From: Rikenellaceae bacterium
Lineage (GTDB): Bacteria; Bacteroidota; Bacteroidia; Bacteroidales; Rikenellaceae
Length of the DNA stretch: 64,000 nucleotides
Direction: 5' to 3'
Assembly: GCA_021201795.1 (NCBI GenBank)
Contig: JAJQEF010000040.1
Span: forward strand, 1-64,000
In this document: in pieces, positions 18,137-28,400 of the stretch
How the letters are laid out: each line of letters begins with the position of its first letter
Numbering within the stretch: the first letter of the stretch is position 1
Notes under the pieces: generated by a model
What the model was told of the DNA's origin: nothing
The model's database searches: none
The model's input: the letters and a program-made list of their open reading frames with translations, nothing else
Translations under genes and position numbers: made by a program

Positions 18137-19387
18137 ATGAAGAACAGATTTTTTACACTCTTAGCTGCCGCTGCATTGATCCTTACAGGCTGTAGCAAAG
18201 ACAAAGACGACAATGTCACTATCCCTGAAGGTGAATCGAACTTTTATCTTCAGATTGATCTCGGTCCTGCTTCTAAAGCAGACACGAATGAGGTTCCACA
18301 GAATACTGTAACACAGTTCACTAAAGGAGCTATTTTCTTTGTGGACGGTAACGGCGATATCGTTCGCATGGCTGTTATCGACGATTCACCTGCCGGAGCA
18401 GTAAGTGCTGCCAACCTTGCTGCAGGATATCTGTTTACTGGTATCGATAACAGTGCTGTAAAAGTTTATGTAGTGGGTAACCATGACTTTGGATCTGCTA
18501 CGTACGCTAATATCAGCGATGTCGAAAAAATTACCAAACACATCCTCAGCCAGACTAATCAGGACAATAAAACCACATTCGGTGTAGAAGACGCTACTTT
18601 GTTTGGAGTCGGTAATATAGTCGCTGCTTCTGCTGCAACTCAGGCTCTGTTCGCTTCTAATACAAACATCTCAGTTGAAAGAGAAGCTATCTTCACGATT
18701 TCTCCTATCATCGCACGCCTCGAGATTGATGAAATCAAGGCAGCACCAGCAGTAGGTGACCCGTTGTTAGACATCGAAGAACTTAATCTTGCAGGTATCT
18801 ATATCAACAACTACTATTACAGCATGTCGGTTGTAGGTACTATGGATCTGGACAGCTTATTCTTTGCAGGAACACAACCGACAGCAGTTCCGGCGGATTA
18901 CGATAAGTATCTTCAATGGTCTTCTACAGGACAGCCAACCGGTAAATACAGACCTAATTTATCTAAGTATCTTTACGATGACGGCGAATTGGACGGCAGC
19001 GGTGTTTACCAGGGATTATGCACATCTATCGCTCCTACAGTTCTTAGCAAAACACCTGAAAATGAAACTTGGGCTTACAATGTATTCGCTAATGGTACTG
19101 CGGTTCCACATATCATCTTGCATTTCACGGATGTTAAGATGAACAGTGTACCCAGACCTAACGCTATAGCAGGTGATGGTGAAGCATACCTTACTGTTAC
19201 AGGTTATCTGAACAGGGTAAATCAGGCTGACCAACCTATTATGGGAGGAAACGTATACAAGCTAGATGCGATTCAATTCGATGGAGGCGATCTTGACGAC
19301 TATCCTTATGAGAAAGATGACAAATCAGCTATCTATGTGAAAGTTACGGTTAAACCATGGAATGTTGTTGTCGTTGACTGGAAATAG
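18137..19387 (+). CDS. Major fimbrillin (FimA/Mfa1-like type V pilus subunit)
   Basis: A lipoprotein precursor of 416 residues with signal and lipobox MKNRFFTLLAAAALILTGC. Type V pilins are exported as lipoproteins, trimmed by an Arg-gingipain-like protease and polymerised by strand exchange. The N-terminal beta-sandwich domain, the fimbrillin-typical IARLEIDEI strand with the following LAGIYINNYY, and the C-terminal strand ending KPWNVVVVDWK are characteristic of FimA/Mfa1-like structural subunits. It is the first gene after the invertible cassette. Its higher alanine and serine content and clean frame suit a highly expressed shaft subunit. It is separated from the next gene by a hairpin, as expected if it is made in excess. 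Confidence 0.87.
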   Translation: MKNRFFTLLAAAALILTGCSKDKDDNVTIPEGESNFYLQIDLGPASKADTNEVPQNTVTQFTKGAIFFVDGNGDIVRMAVIDDSPAGAVSAANLAAGYLFTGIDNSAVKVYVVGNHDFGSATYANISDVEKITKHILSQTNQDNKTTFGVEDATLFGVGNIVAASAATQALFASNTNISVEREAIFTISPIIARLEIDEIKAAPAVGDPLLDIEELNLAGIYINNYYYSMSVVGTMDLDSLFFAGTQPTAVPADYDKYLQWSSTGQPTGKYRPNLSKYLYDDGELDGSGVYQGLCTSIAPTVLSKTPENETWAYNVFANGTAVPHIILHFTDVKMNSVPRPNAIAGDGEAYLTVTGYLNRVNQADQPIMGGNVYKLDAIQFDGGDLDDYPYEKDDKSAIYVKVTVKPWNVVVVDWK

Positions 19388-19412
19388 TTATCTCATATTG
19401 TTATTAAATATT

Positions 19413-19447
19413 AGCTCCGGGCATTCGGTATGTCCGTGCCTGGAGCT
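19413..19447 (+). terminator. Hairpin between fimbrillin and anchor genes (partial terminator)
   Basis: AGCTCCGGGCA (19413-19423) pairs with TGCCTGGAGCT (19437-19447), with one G-T pair and a 13-base loop. The tail ATCTTATAC is poor in T, so termination is probably partial or the hairpin protects the upstream message. Confidence 0.55.
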
Positions 19448-19483
19448 ATCTTATACTTGCTTCATAGATTAAACTGACATCTC

Positions 19484-20509
19484 ATGGAAATCAAAGGGTT
19501 GCTTCGTAAATTATTTTTTACTATGGCATTAATTGCCTGTGTATTTGCCATAACTTCATGCGTTAAGGAGAATCTCGACGATTGTCCCGACGACCTTGAT
19601 TATAATCTGATCCTATATTTCGAATATCTGGATAGTGAAGGAAATGACCGTTACCAGAAGTGGAATGGATATTATCCCGATGGAAGCGAAATATTTTCCA
19701 CACGCATTCAAACCATAGACGTCCTTATCTATGATTCGGAACATAATTTTTACAGATGGATAAATTGCGACGATGTAATCATGAGTCGCGAACGAATGAA
19801 AAAAGTCTCGGTCGATCCGGGAGAATATTATATAATCGGATGGGCGAATAATACCTTGCACATAGAGGATATGAACATAATATTCCCAACCAAATCATTC
19901 GGAGATAGCTACCTCTATCACGATAATGAAAAATCCGCCGATCCACTGCATTACGCACCGGATATGCGCGGGGTGCCTACACGTTCGCCTGAAGACATAG
20001 GTCTTTACAGCGTGGACGTCAAACAATATGAAATTACCGAACATACCCTTCCGTTCATGAGTGCACACCGCACACTGAACGTTTATCTCAGAGGATTCCC
20101 GGAAATATACGACGATGCATTGATAAACCCGTCGGTATCCGTCTCGAATCTTACTTTTTATTATGATAATTTTCTCAACAGAGGCCGTGAAACGGCAATG
20201 TTCCTGACCGTCGCCGGAGAAAAGGAAATTTACAACGAATCTCTCGGAGCACGGGAATTGCTCGGACATGCAGGATTTTATATTCCGCATTTTGATAATG
20301 ACAATAATGTTAACATATATATAACCGCACAGGATTTTACTCTTACCAACTACAATTTCCAGGTTTCGATGACGGATGTGCTAAAAGAGTTGAAGATCGA
20401 AGTCGAAGAGGGCGACGATATCACTATAAACGTTTTGATAGAATTCAAAGGGACTTGTGTCCAGATTAAGGTTCCTGACTGGAATATTAACAACGTAGGC
20501 TGGAAGTAA
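19484..20509 (+). CDS. FimB/Mfa2-family fimbrial anchor subunit
   Basis: A lipoprotein of 341 residues with an ITSC lipobox. The family signature, an acidic Asp/Cys motif right after the lipid cysteine (VKENLDDCPDDLDYNL), is present, followed by the FEYLDSEGN strand. In Porphyromonas gingivalis, FimB and Mfa2 remain lipidated, anchor the pilus to the outer membrane and set its length. The middle section with IQTIDVLIYD and VDPGEYYIIGWAN is typical of the Mfa2 N-terminal domain, and the C-terminus ends VPDWNINNVGWK. It follows the major fimbrillin by 96 bases, the conserved order in type V pilus loci. Confidence 0.85.
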   Translation: MEIKGLLRKLFFTMALIACVFAITSCVKENLDDCPDDLDYNLILYFEYLDSEGNDRYQKWNGYYPDGSEIFSTRIQTIDVLIYDSEHNFYRWINCDDVIMSRERMKKVSVDPGEYYIIGWANNTLHIEDMNIIFPTKSFGDSYLYHDNEKSADPLHYAPDMRGVPTRSPEDIGLYSVDVKQYEITEHTLPFMSAHRTLNVYLRGFPEIYDDALINPSVSVSNLTFYYDNFLNRGRETAMFLTVAGEKEIYNESLGARELLGHAGFYIPHFDNDNNVNIYITAQDFTLTNYNFQVSMTDVLKELKIEVEEGDDITINVLIEFKGTCVQIKVPDWNINNVGWK

Positions 20510-20561
20510 AGTATTTTTTTCTAAGGGATACAAGATTTTTATCCTGTAAATAATAGAATAA

Positions 20562-21770
20562 ATGGCAAACAGACAAAGATATATGCGTACAATATTAACT
20601 GATTTCCGGATCAGATCGTTGTGTTTTTGTTTTTTCAGTTTAACTATTCTGGGATTTACTTCCTGTGATAAAAATACGGACGAAGAAATTAATGGGAATG
20701 AATCTGAATCCATTTTGGTTAAGATAGTAGCCTCAGTTGTTTCAGACACAAAGTCGGAGTCAGTTCCGGTTGTTGACGGAACTCCTGCTGTATTGAATAA
20801 CGGATTACTGATATTCAGCAAATCGGACGGTACGATCGATACGGTCATGCAAGTCCTGCCGGGAATCTCAGGAGGGGGAATAATAGGGATCTCCGACCTT
20901 ACATCTTCCACAGGGGTTAATATAAAGGATATGAAAAAGACCTCATCAAGGATCGATTTTTTCGGAAATGTTCCCTCCGATGTTGTATTGCCCGATACAG
21001 GGACAGATATCTCGATATTTATAAGCCTCCTTCAAAATATGTCTGTTTTATCGGACGCTTCCGGCGAAGTTAACAGAGTGGGTCTATATGCGCATGAGGC
21101 TATAAACTGGGCCGCAAGTAATCCGCGCGCGGAAATGGATGCGACGCCGATAGCGTCCCGGCTTGAAATCGTAAAATTTGAAAGGGATGCAGTACATATT
21201 GAAACCTTAGATATTGAAGGAATATTTATAAATAATTTTTATTCCCGGGCAAATCTTATGGGTGCGGTGGACGATGATGATATAATTTATTATCCGGCGA
21301 CATCTGTATTTGAAGAGAACGGAGAATCTTATTATGCCACGCAGTATAAAGGGATTACATTCGATTACGACAAAAGTCCCTATGTTGCACAGCAGAACGG
21401 AGTAAATTACTACCCGATTACTTCCGGAAAAGTATGGGCCTATAATATTTATTCCGGGGAGGTTCCTCATATCGTGGTTAAATTTACTAATCTTACGGCT
21501 ACACAGGATTATATAAATCTTATGGGTGAAGATCCCTTTCTGAAATATACGTACTGGTATCTGACGATTACAGAACTTCATGTTGGCGGACAACCTTTCG
21601 TCAATCTGGAACAGGGATACGTATATTCCATTCAAAATATTAAAGTATCGCCGGAAGATCTGAAGCCTATTCCGGAACCGGAAGACGAGATATTTGCTGA
21701 TGTTCAGGTTAATATAGTTCCGTGGATTCCGGTAGATGCTTCAACGACCCTTCCTAATCTGCCATGGTAA
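20562..21770 (+). CDS. Accessory fimbrillin (Mfa1/Mfa3-like minor subunit)
   Basis: A lipoprotein of 402 residues with lipobox GFTSC. An in-frame ATG at 20583 would give a more usual signal peptide length. It has the same pattern as the major fimbrillin at lower similarity: a two-domain beta fold with ASRLEIVKFERD, then DIEGIFINNFYSRA, and KVWAYNIYSGEVPHIVVKF, which matches the equivalent region of the first fimbrillin (ETWAYNVFANGTAVPHIILHF). It is therefore probably a minor shaft or adaptor subunit that joins the shaft to the tip. Its stop overlaps the start of the next gene in ATGGTAA, which indicates translational coupling to the tip protein. Confidence 0.78.
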   Translation: MANRQRYMRTILTDFRIRSLCFCFFSLTILGFTSCDKNTDEEINGNESESILVKIVASVVSDTKSESVPVVDGTPAVLNNGLLIFSKSDGTIDTVMQVLPGISGGGIIGISDLTSSTGVNIKDMKKTSSRIDFFGNVPSDVVLPDTGTDISIFISLLQNMSVLSDASGEVNRVGLYAHEAINWAASNPRAEMDATPIASRLEIVKFERDAVHIETLDIEGIFINNFYSRANLMGAVDDDDIIYYPATSVFEENGESYYATQYKGITFDYDKSPYVAQQNGVNYYPITSGKVWAYNIYSGEVPHIVVKFTNLTATQDYINLMGEDPFLKYTYWYLTITELHVGGQPFVNLEQGYVYSIQNIKVSPEDLKPIPEPEDEIFADVQVNIVPWIPVDASTTLPNLPW

Positions 21771-24700
21771 GAAAATTAATAATTCTGATTATGTGTAACT
21801 TATATCATAGTTTTCATAATATTAAAAAAAGCTTATTACGATTGGCTTTAGTTTGTATATTTCTTCCGCTGATCCAGTCATGCATAAAAGAGTATCTTAA
21901 CGGAATGGAAAATCCGGACGGTATAGATACCGAAGTTTCGATATCTATTTCAGTTCCTAATACTACCTTGCTTATTAGTAAAAGTCTTACTAAAGATGAC
22001 GAAGAGACCGTTAATACTATTGAACTTCTTGTTTTCGATGCGTCCGGCAAGTACCTTTATACATCCAATGCGATCGATATTACGGTAAATTCTAACCCGG
22101 ACGTGAGAGACTTCAAAGCAGTACTGAAAACTGGAACCGAGGATATCGTATTGCTGGCTAACTGCCGTAATTTGATCGGAGATTGCTTCCCTTCCGGAAT
22201 TGCAGCAGGCACGGATAAACAAACTATTATAGAGCAGCTTACTCTGGCACTTGACGGCAAATGGATAACCGATAAAACGGATAACGATTACCGCAGTATC
22301 CCGATGTGGGGAGAGATTGGTACATGTACTATTACGGCAAGCACTACGCAGGTAGGCAGCAGCCCTTACGATATTCACCGTATGGTTGCGCGTGTGGATG
22401 TGACTACGTCGCTTCCGTCGCAGACCGATTTTAAACTTACCAGTGTCAGACTCTATTATTACAATGACACGGGAAGCGTGATTCCGGACGATACTGATTT
22501 CAGTTCTAATCTTCCCACTGTTCCTGGGATAGCGACCAAAGTAAAAGGACCTGTCGTTTATGACGGTACGGCAATCGCGGCTGATGCAAGCGGTAATCCG
22601 GCATGTATACGCGAGATATATCTGTTCGAAGCGGAAGCCGGAAGCAGGTTTAATCATCCGAACAATATGTGCCTTATAGTAGGAGGGGAGTATAACGGAA
22701 TTCCTGGATTCTACCGCATAGATTTTCAACAGACTACCATGCAGGGTAAAAATTACCTGAATATCCTTCGAAACCATAATTATCAGGTTATTATTACGGA
22801 TGTTATGGATATCGGATTTCCCGATCCTGATGAAGCGCTCGAAGCATTCCCTGTAAGTTTGAGCGCGCAGGTGATAGACTGGTCGGAAGATAACAGCGAT
22901 GATATAAACATAAGTGGGAATTATATACTCAAATTAAGTACTGACGAACTGGTATTCTCTCCAGAAGCCGGAACGCAGTATATGTACATTTATACGAATC
23001 ATCCCCAAGGCTGGAAGTTCGTGAGGGATAATTTTGTTCCGGATGTAAACTGGCTTACCATCTCTCCTGTTAACGGCGTACAGGGAAATCTAACCAAGGT
23101 GGAGGTGACTGTGAATGAGAATACTGATGCCGGTATGCGCATATACGAAGTCCCTGTCATCGTGGATAATGTCAGCAAACAAATTATCTTCGCCCAACGA
23201 GGGACAGGAGATGTCGATCTCGAGGTCTTCGCAACACCTAATCCGATTCTTGTCGGTAAGTACCCGACACAGCCCATCACAATAACCGTGAGTACTTATC
23301 CCGTAGGTATTCCACTGTATTTCAATTATGAAGGAGATATTGATTGGGAACCCGGAGGATTTCCAACCGACGGAACGACCGACAGGGTGCTGTCGCTTCA
23401 GCCTAAGGGCAACGACACCGACAATGTGCTTACAGGCTTCCTGACTATTTATGTTAAGGATGCTGCCGGACATACTGCATCATGTGTGGTGGAAATACAG
23501 CAGGTAACCAAAATAGTCGGACTGAATACCGAACTTTATAATAAGTATTCCGCACAACCGGGAACTTATAAATTCAGGGTCGAATCGACAGTTCCGTGGC
23601 AGGTCAATTATATTTCCAATGGTTCCATATGGACTCCGAACTTTGGAATGGGTGTCCAGAATGCTTCTGCGTGGGCCGATTATAATTTTACACTCACTGG
23701 CAATCCGGACTACGAAGATCGGTCTGTGGAGGTATCTTTATATGCTCCGAGCTCCGGAGAATACGAGACTGTGGAGTTTATACAGGGATATAATCCTCCG
23801 TCAATTAGCGCTGACGATAACACAATCTATCTTCCGGCTGAAGGGGGGCAGAAGGTAACGCATAAATTCAAAGCGAATGCCGATTGGGTTGCGAACGTTA
23901 CCTCCATATCCAGTACGAACTGGACCAGCTTATTTTCTACATTCAATGGTCCTTCTTCCGGAACCGGCGAAGGATGGAATATGGCTGAGTATACCATCGA
24001 ACTGGAGACAAATGACCTGCCGGAGTCGGGATCGACCCTACCGCTCGCCGGACAACGAACCTATAACAACGCAATCACGGTTACCCTTCAAAACCACGCT
24101 CCGGTTACGGGGACTTACACTCAATATTTCAACATTGTGAGAGATATTCCTCCCGTCATCATTCCTTCACCCAACTCTTACCCGCAATACCGTGCCATCT
24201 ACTATGGTAATCCGTATAATTATGGATCAACCTACAGGCTCGCAAACGAAACTTCCGATCCGGATTTTTATCACTATCTGATACCTGGCGGGGAACATAT
24301 TCTATATGCCTACTTACAGGTGTTCACCAATACCGCTTTTACTTATTGGCTGGAATCGGATCCGACTAACAAACTATCGAGCGGTAGTATCACCAGTTCG
24401 CGTACTGTGAATCTGTCTCCCGGTTTTTTAATTCCGGCCAATACCGGTGTGAGTAACAGACTGGTGCGCATCTGCTGTCAACCGGACGGTTCATCCGAAA
24501 TCTTTTATATAAATTTTGAACAAAAAGGTACGCAGGGTATCACGGTAGATATAATTTCACCTACAGTCGGCTCGACTATTCCTACAGGCGGAACTGAGAT
24601 AAAATTCAGGGTGAACGATCCAAATAATGTTATGACTTCTACGCTTAATAATGTCACGGCGACATTGCTCGTAGGCGGTCAGGTCGTCAACCTCGGTTTA

Positions 24701-25369
24701 TACAGTTCAGGAATCAATTTTTATTCTCGATATACTGCGGCCGGTGAATATTCCCTTTATCTGGAACCGAACCGTAAGGCATCGTTCGAGATGAAGGATG
24801 TGGAACTTATTTGGTGTGTTTCCACAACATCCAATGAGTCGAGCACTAATGTGTGGCATACTATGTGCAGTCATTATGTCGCCGGTACTTGGAAGCAGGA
24901 CTACCAGAGCCAGAAATTAAGTACCGGATATTATATCGCAAAAGGAAGTATCCAAAACTATAGCGGCATGGGGTATTATATACGGCCGTCGACTAACTGG
25001 ACGACCGCTATGGGGATAGAAGATGACAAACTCAACAGCCTCTTTTTCAGTAATACGTCCGAATGGTACAATTACGCGGTCAGAAGCGATCTTTCGTCCG
25101 ACGCCTTCTCCTGTGCGACATATACAGAGCCCGATATGCCGAACATGAAATGGAGGGTTCCGACTGTTGCTGAAATGAATGAAATGTATGCGAACCGAGC
25201 TGCGCTCGGATTCAAAATCGGATCAACCAATGGAAGTTACTGGACTGTTGAGGAGGTTTCCGCGGGGACCGCGACTATTTTCAATATGGATACAGGCCTT
25301 ACTTCTGCATTCAATAAGTCGTCTGGAGGATATACCCGGTGTGTCTCCCGAACCACTACTATTCCTTAG
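21764..25369 (+). CDS. Large fimbrial tip-type lipoprotein (DUF4906/BACON-like, C-terminal lectin-like domain)
   Basis: A 1201-residue surface lipoprotein (lipobox IQSC near residue 40; ATG at 21791 is an alternative start). The N-terminal 370 residues form a fimbrillin-like region of the DUF4906 type (VNTIELLVFDASGKYLY, IHRMVARVDVTTSL, then a YRIDFQQT strand). A chain of BACON-like beta-sandwich repeats follows, each with the pattern aromatic-W...V...N and a closing FAQRG or EQKGT strand (about 385-1000). The last 90 residues (MKWRVPTVAEMNEMY, GSYWTVEEV, GYTRCVSR) resemble FISUMP/C-type-lectin-like domains. It overlaps the minor subunit gene by seven bases. I infer a tip adhesin; the ligand is unknown. 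Confidence 0.7.
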   Translation: MVRKLIILIMCNLYHSFHNIKKSLLRLALVCIFLPLIQSCIKEYLNGMENPDGIDTEVSISISVPNTTLLISKSLTKDDEETVNTIELLVFDASGKYLYTSNAIDITVNSNPDVRDFKAVLKTGTEDIVLLANCRNLIGDCFPSGIAAGTDKQTIIEQLTLALDGKWITDKTDNDYRSIPMWGEIGTCTITASTTQVGSSPYDIHRMVARVDVTTSLPSQTDFKLTSVRLYYYNDTGSVIPDDTDFSSNLPTVPGIATKVKGPVVYDGTAIAADASGNPACIREIYLFEAEAGSRFNHPNNMCLIVGGEYNGIPGFYRIDFQQTTMQGKNYLNILRNHNYQVIITDVMDIGFPDPDEALEAFPVSLSAQVIDWSEDNSDDINISGNYILKLSTDELVFSPEAGTQYMYIYTNHPQGWKFVRDNFVPDVNWLTISPVNGVQGNLTKVEVTVNENTDAGMRIYEVPVIVDNVSKQIIFAQRGTGDVDLEVFATPNPILVGKYPTQPITITVSTYPVGIPLYFNYEGDIDWEPGGFPTDGTTDRVLSLQPKGNDTDNVLTGFLTIYVKDAAGHTASCVVEIQQVTKIVGLNTELYNKYSAQPGTYKFRVESTVPWQVNYISNGSIWTPNFGMGVQNASAWADYNFTLTGNPDYEDRSVEVSLYAPSSGEYETVEFIQGYNPPSISADDNTIYLPAEGGQKVTHKFKANADWVANVTSISSTNWTSLFSTFNGPSSGTGEGWNMAEYTIELETNDLPESGSTLPLAGQRTYNNAITVTLQNHAPVTGTYTQYFNIVRDIPPVIIPSPNSYPQYRAIYYGNPYNYGSTYRLANETSDPDFYHYLIPGGEHILYAYLQVFTNTAFTYWLESDPTNKLSSGSITSSRTVNLSPGFLIPANTGVSNRLVRICCQPDGSSEIFYINFEQKGTQGITVDIISPTVGSTIPTGGTEIKFRVNDPNNVMTSTLNNVTATLLVGGQVVNLGLYSSGINFYSRYTAAGEYSLYLEPNRKASFEMKDVELIWCVSTTSNESSTNVWHTMCSHYVAGTWKQDYQSQKLSTGYYIAKGSIQNYSGMGYYIRPSTNWTTAMGIEDDKLNSLFFSNTSEWYNYAVRSDLSSDAFSCATYTEPDMPNMKWRVPTVAEMNEMYANRAALGFKIGSTNGSYWTVEEVSAGTATIFNMDTGLTSAFNKSSGGYTRCVSRTTTIP

Positions 25370-25400
25370 ATTGGTTATTTAATTTTAACGCGATAATTTA

Positions 25401-28400
25401 ATGAACATGAAACCGTTCCTACATATATCATATAATTTAGCTCTCACAGCCATTCTGATTCTGACTTCCTGCACGAAAGATTCTCTCGAAGGAATTAACG
25501 GGAATGGCGGTATAGAAGATTTTACGGTGACATTATCTTTTCAACTGCCTGAAACGGAGGAAGTAGATACCAAAATGTCTTCCGCACAGGAGACCGATAT
25601 ACAGGAACTGCTTATCGTGTGGTTCGAACAGAACGGGGATTATGTCCACAAGGCGGTGGGACTGGAACTGGATGGTTCCGGCTCGGTTAAAACCTGCCGT
25701 ATTCTTATGAACGAAGGAATATACGATATTATGGTATTCGCGAACAGCGAGTCGTGGTTCAACACGATTTATCCGATGGGGATACCTTCCGGTACCACAA
25801 TCGACCAGTTTGCTTCCGCGATGGTAGCTTCCGCTTTCCAGACATGGACCGGAACAACAATTCCTATGTGGGGTATCAAACAGGCGGTTACTATCGACAG
25901 GAACAACGATGCTGTCACCGGAATCAGTCTTGCAAAGTCTCTTGCGAGGATAGATATAAGCGTGGATGCTTCGGTCACGTCGATCTTCCAGATGGAAGAA
26001 GTGGCAATACATCGTAATTACCAGAAAGGACGACTGATCCCGGAGCTCGATACCGATTATTGGAATTTCTCTGCAGCTAAAGCATTGAAACCAAGCCTTC
26101 CGACCGGAGCGGATCTTGTGAACAATACAGGAAAAACGTTTAATGTTACCGGAGGAATTAATCTCAGCAACGAAATTTATGTCTTCGAAACCCCGGCGGG
26201 GGAGGATCTTAGTGATTCGTCTAACGACCAGAACGTGTGTCTGGTGATTAAGGGTAAATTCAATAACGGAGCTTCATCCTATTACAGGATAGATTTTAAT
26301 AAAAATTCTTCTACGACAGCAGAGTATATAGATTTATTAAGAAATAATATTTATAAAATCACCATAAAAGGCGTCGATAGAGACGGTGCACCTTCTGCGG
26401 ACGAGGCTCTTAGCGGTCGTCCGTCCAATATCGTTTATGATATATCAGAAGTAAGCAAGAGGGGCATGAACAATATTGCATGGAACGGACAGCATTACCT
26501 TATGGCCTCTATCGATACGATGTACTTTCACCGCAATGCAGGGAGTGCATCGCTGAGAGTCCAGACAAATCATGAATCCGGATGGAAGGTGTCCGATAAA
26601 CCTGCATGGGTAACGGTAACCCCATCCTCGTCGGAATACACGGATGAATCTTTGGTAACTGTCACTGTTCAGCAGAATCCTTCCACGACAGCTATTCGGA
26701 TCGGGCAGATAACGCTGATAGCCGGTGAACTCGAGCTTAAAGTAAACATTGAACAGTCGGAACTTGATGAATTCTCACTTACGGTCGATCCGTCCTCTCT
26801 CGTGTTCTATGCTGCCCCGACTGCACCAGCAACGGTAAATGTAACTACCGTACCTGCCGGACTGACATATACATTGACTTATAATACAGATGAAATTACG
26901 TGGGCAACCAAACCGGCGGGCAACTCTCTCTACACCGCGAGTTTCGACCTTCGTCCGGCCAATAATACATCTGGAAGACTTCTGGTAGAGGTACTGACGG
27001 TGTCGGTAACTCATTCCGACGGACGTGTATTACGTGAAGATATTTCGATCCGCCAATACTCGGATAATAATCCGTTCTCGGTGGTAACGGAATCGCCGTA
27101 TCCGGCAATAGCTCAGACGGATGCGTGGCTGGATGTAACCAGTTCCCAGAATTGGTATTTTAAGCGCAGCATACCGTCCGGATTAGTGTCCTTCAACAGT
27201 TTGGGAATGCAGGCATCAGGTTATTCCCGCCAATATTTCACGATAACGGCAAACGACAGCTATACGGATCGTGATATAGTTTTTGTATTTTCTACATGGG
27301 ACGACACTATTGAGCATGAAGAAACTATTGTTCAGGAAGGTGTGGTGCCGTATTTTTATTTTCATAACGAGACTATGTCCGATCTTTATGAACATACTTT
27401 TACCGGTGTTACCGGAGAGACGCATACTATCGGATTCGATCATAATTTCGCATGGAGATTCTCGGAGACAGGTATGGGTAATTTACTCGCCGCATCGTCT
27501 CATAGTCCGGGAACTATATATCCGTGCGCGGTCATCAGCGAAGGGCATCAGGAAACTCTTAGCTTCCGGTCGGTGGATTATACTAACCGCAGCGGTATGC
27601 CTGCAGCAGGTACAGTAATTACTGCCAGCGCACAAATTTATAGTGAAAATACTAATTCTTATCCATCATCGTTGAAAGGAACGATAAATTTAAAACGAAC
27701 GATTTCTACTGTCTTCGATCTTGTCAACCCCACTGCATCTTCGGTCGGCGATATTCCCCGCACAGGAGGTACTGTGACGCTTACGGGAGGTTCGAATGAC
27801 AGTTGGTATATGTATGCGGTTCACGAAGGAAATACCATAACCAGTAGTGTGGTATCTCAGGGATCTTATTACGAAACTAATTCCGTTACTGTTACGATTC
27901 CTGAAATTACGAGCTTCGGCTCCGGAACAGATGTCGATATTTATTATCATTATGATGGACAGAATTACTTCGTAACAACTTACAGACAGGATCAGTATCA
28001 TATAACGGTTAATTCTGCCCGTGGTTCTCACTCCAATGGTTATCTTTACGGTGTGGGCGATGTGTTGACGTTCAATATCGAAGGAAACTATCCTGCTCTT
28101 CAATTACGCGTGGTGGAACGTTCCGGTGGAACGGCGCCGTCACAGATCATATCCGTATCAGCTGGAACACGGGAAACCGGTCTCACTTTTGATATACCTA
28201 TGAGTGATGAAACAAACCGCAATAAGGTATTTGTGATAGAATATTCCCCTGATGGCGGCATAAATTGGACTGCGTTAAATAATATAACAAGTCAATATCC
28301 TCCCAATTATTTCGATAGCAACCGGTTCTACGCATTAAATTATGCTGATAATGTAGGAGTTACGACTATGACCTGGGCTGAGGCGATGGGTATAGATACT

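Noticed and set aside
21950..22777. Minus-strand frame of 275 codons inside the first large fimbrial lipoprotein gene
   Set aside because: It is antisense to a clear 1201-codon gene. The product is rich in Arg, Ile and His, typical of antisense shadows.
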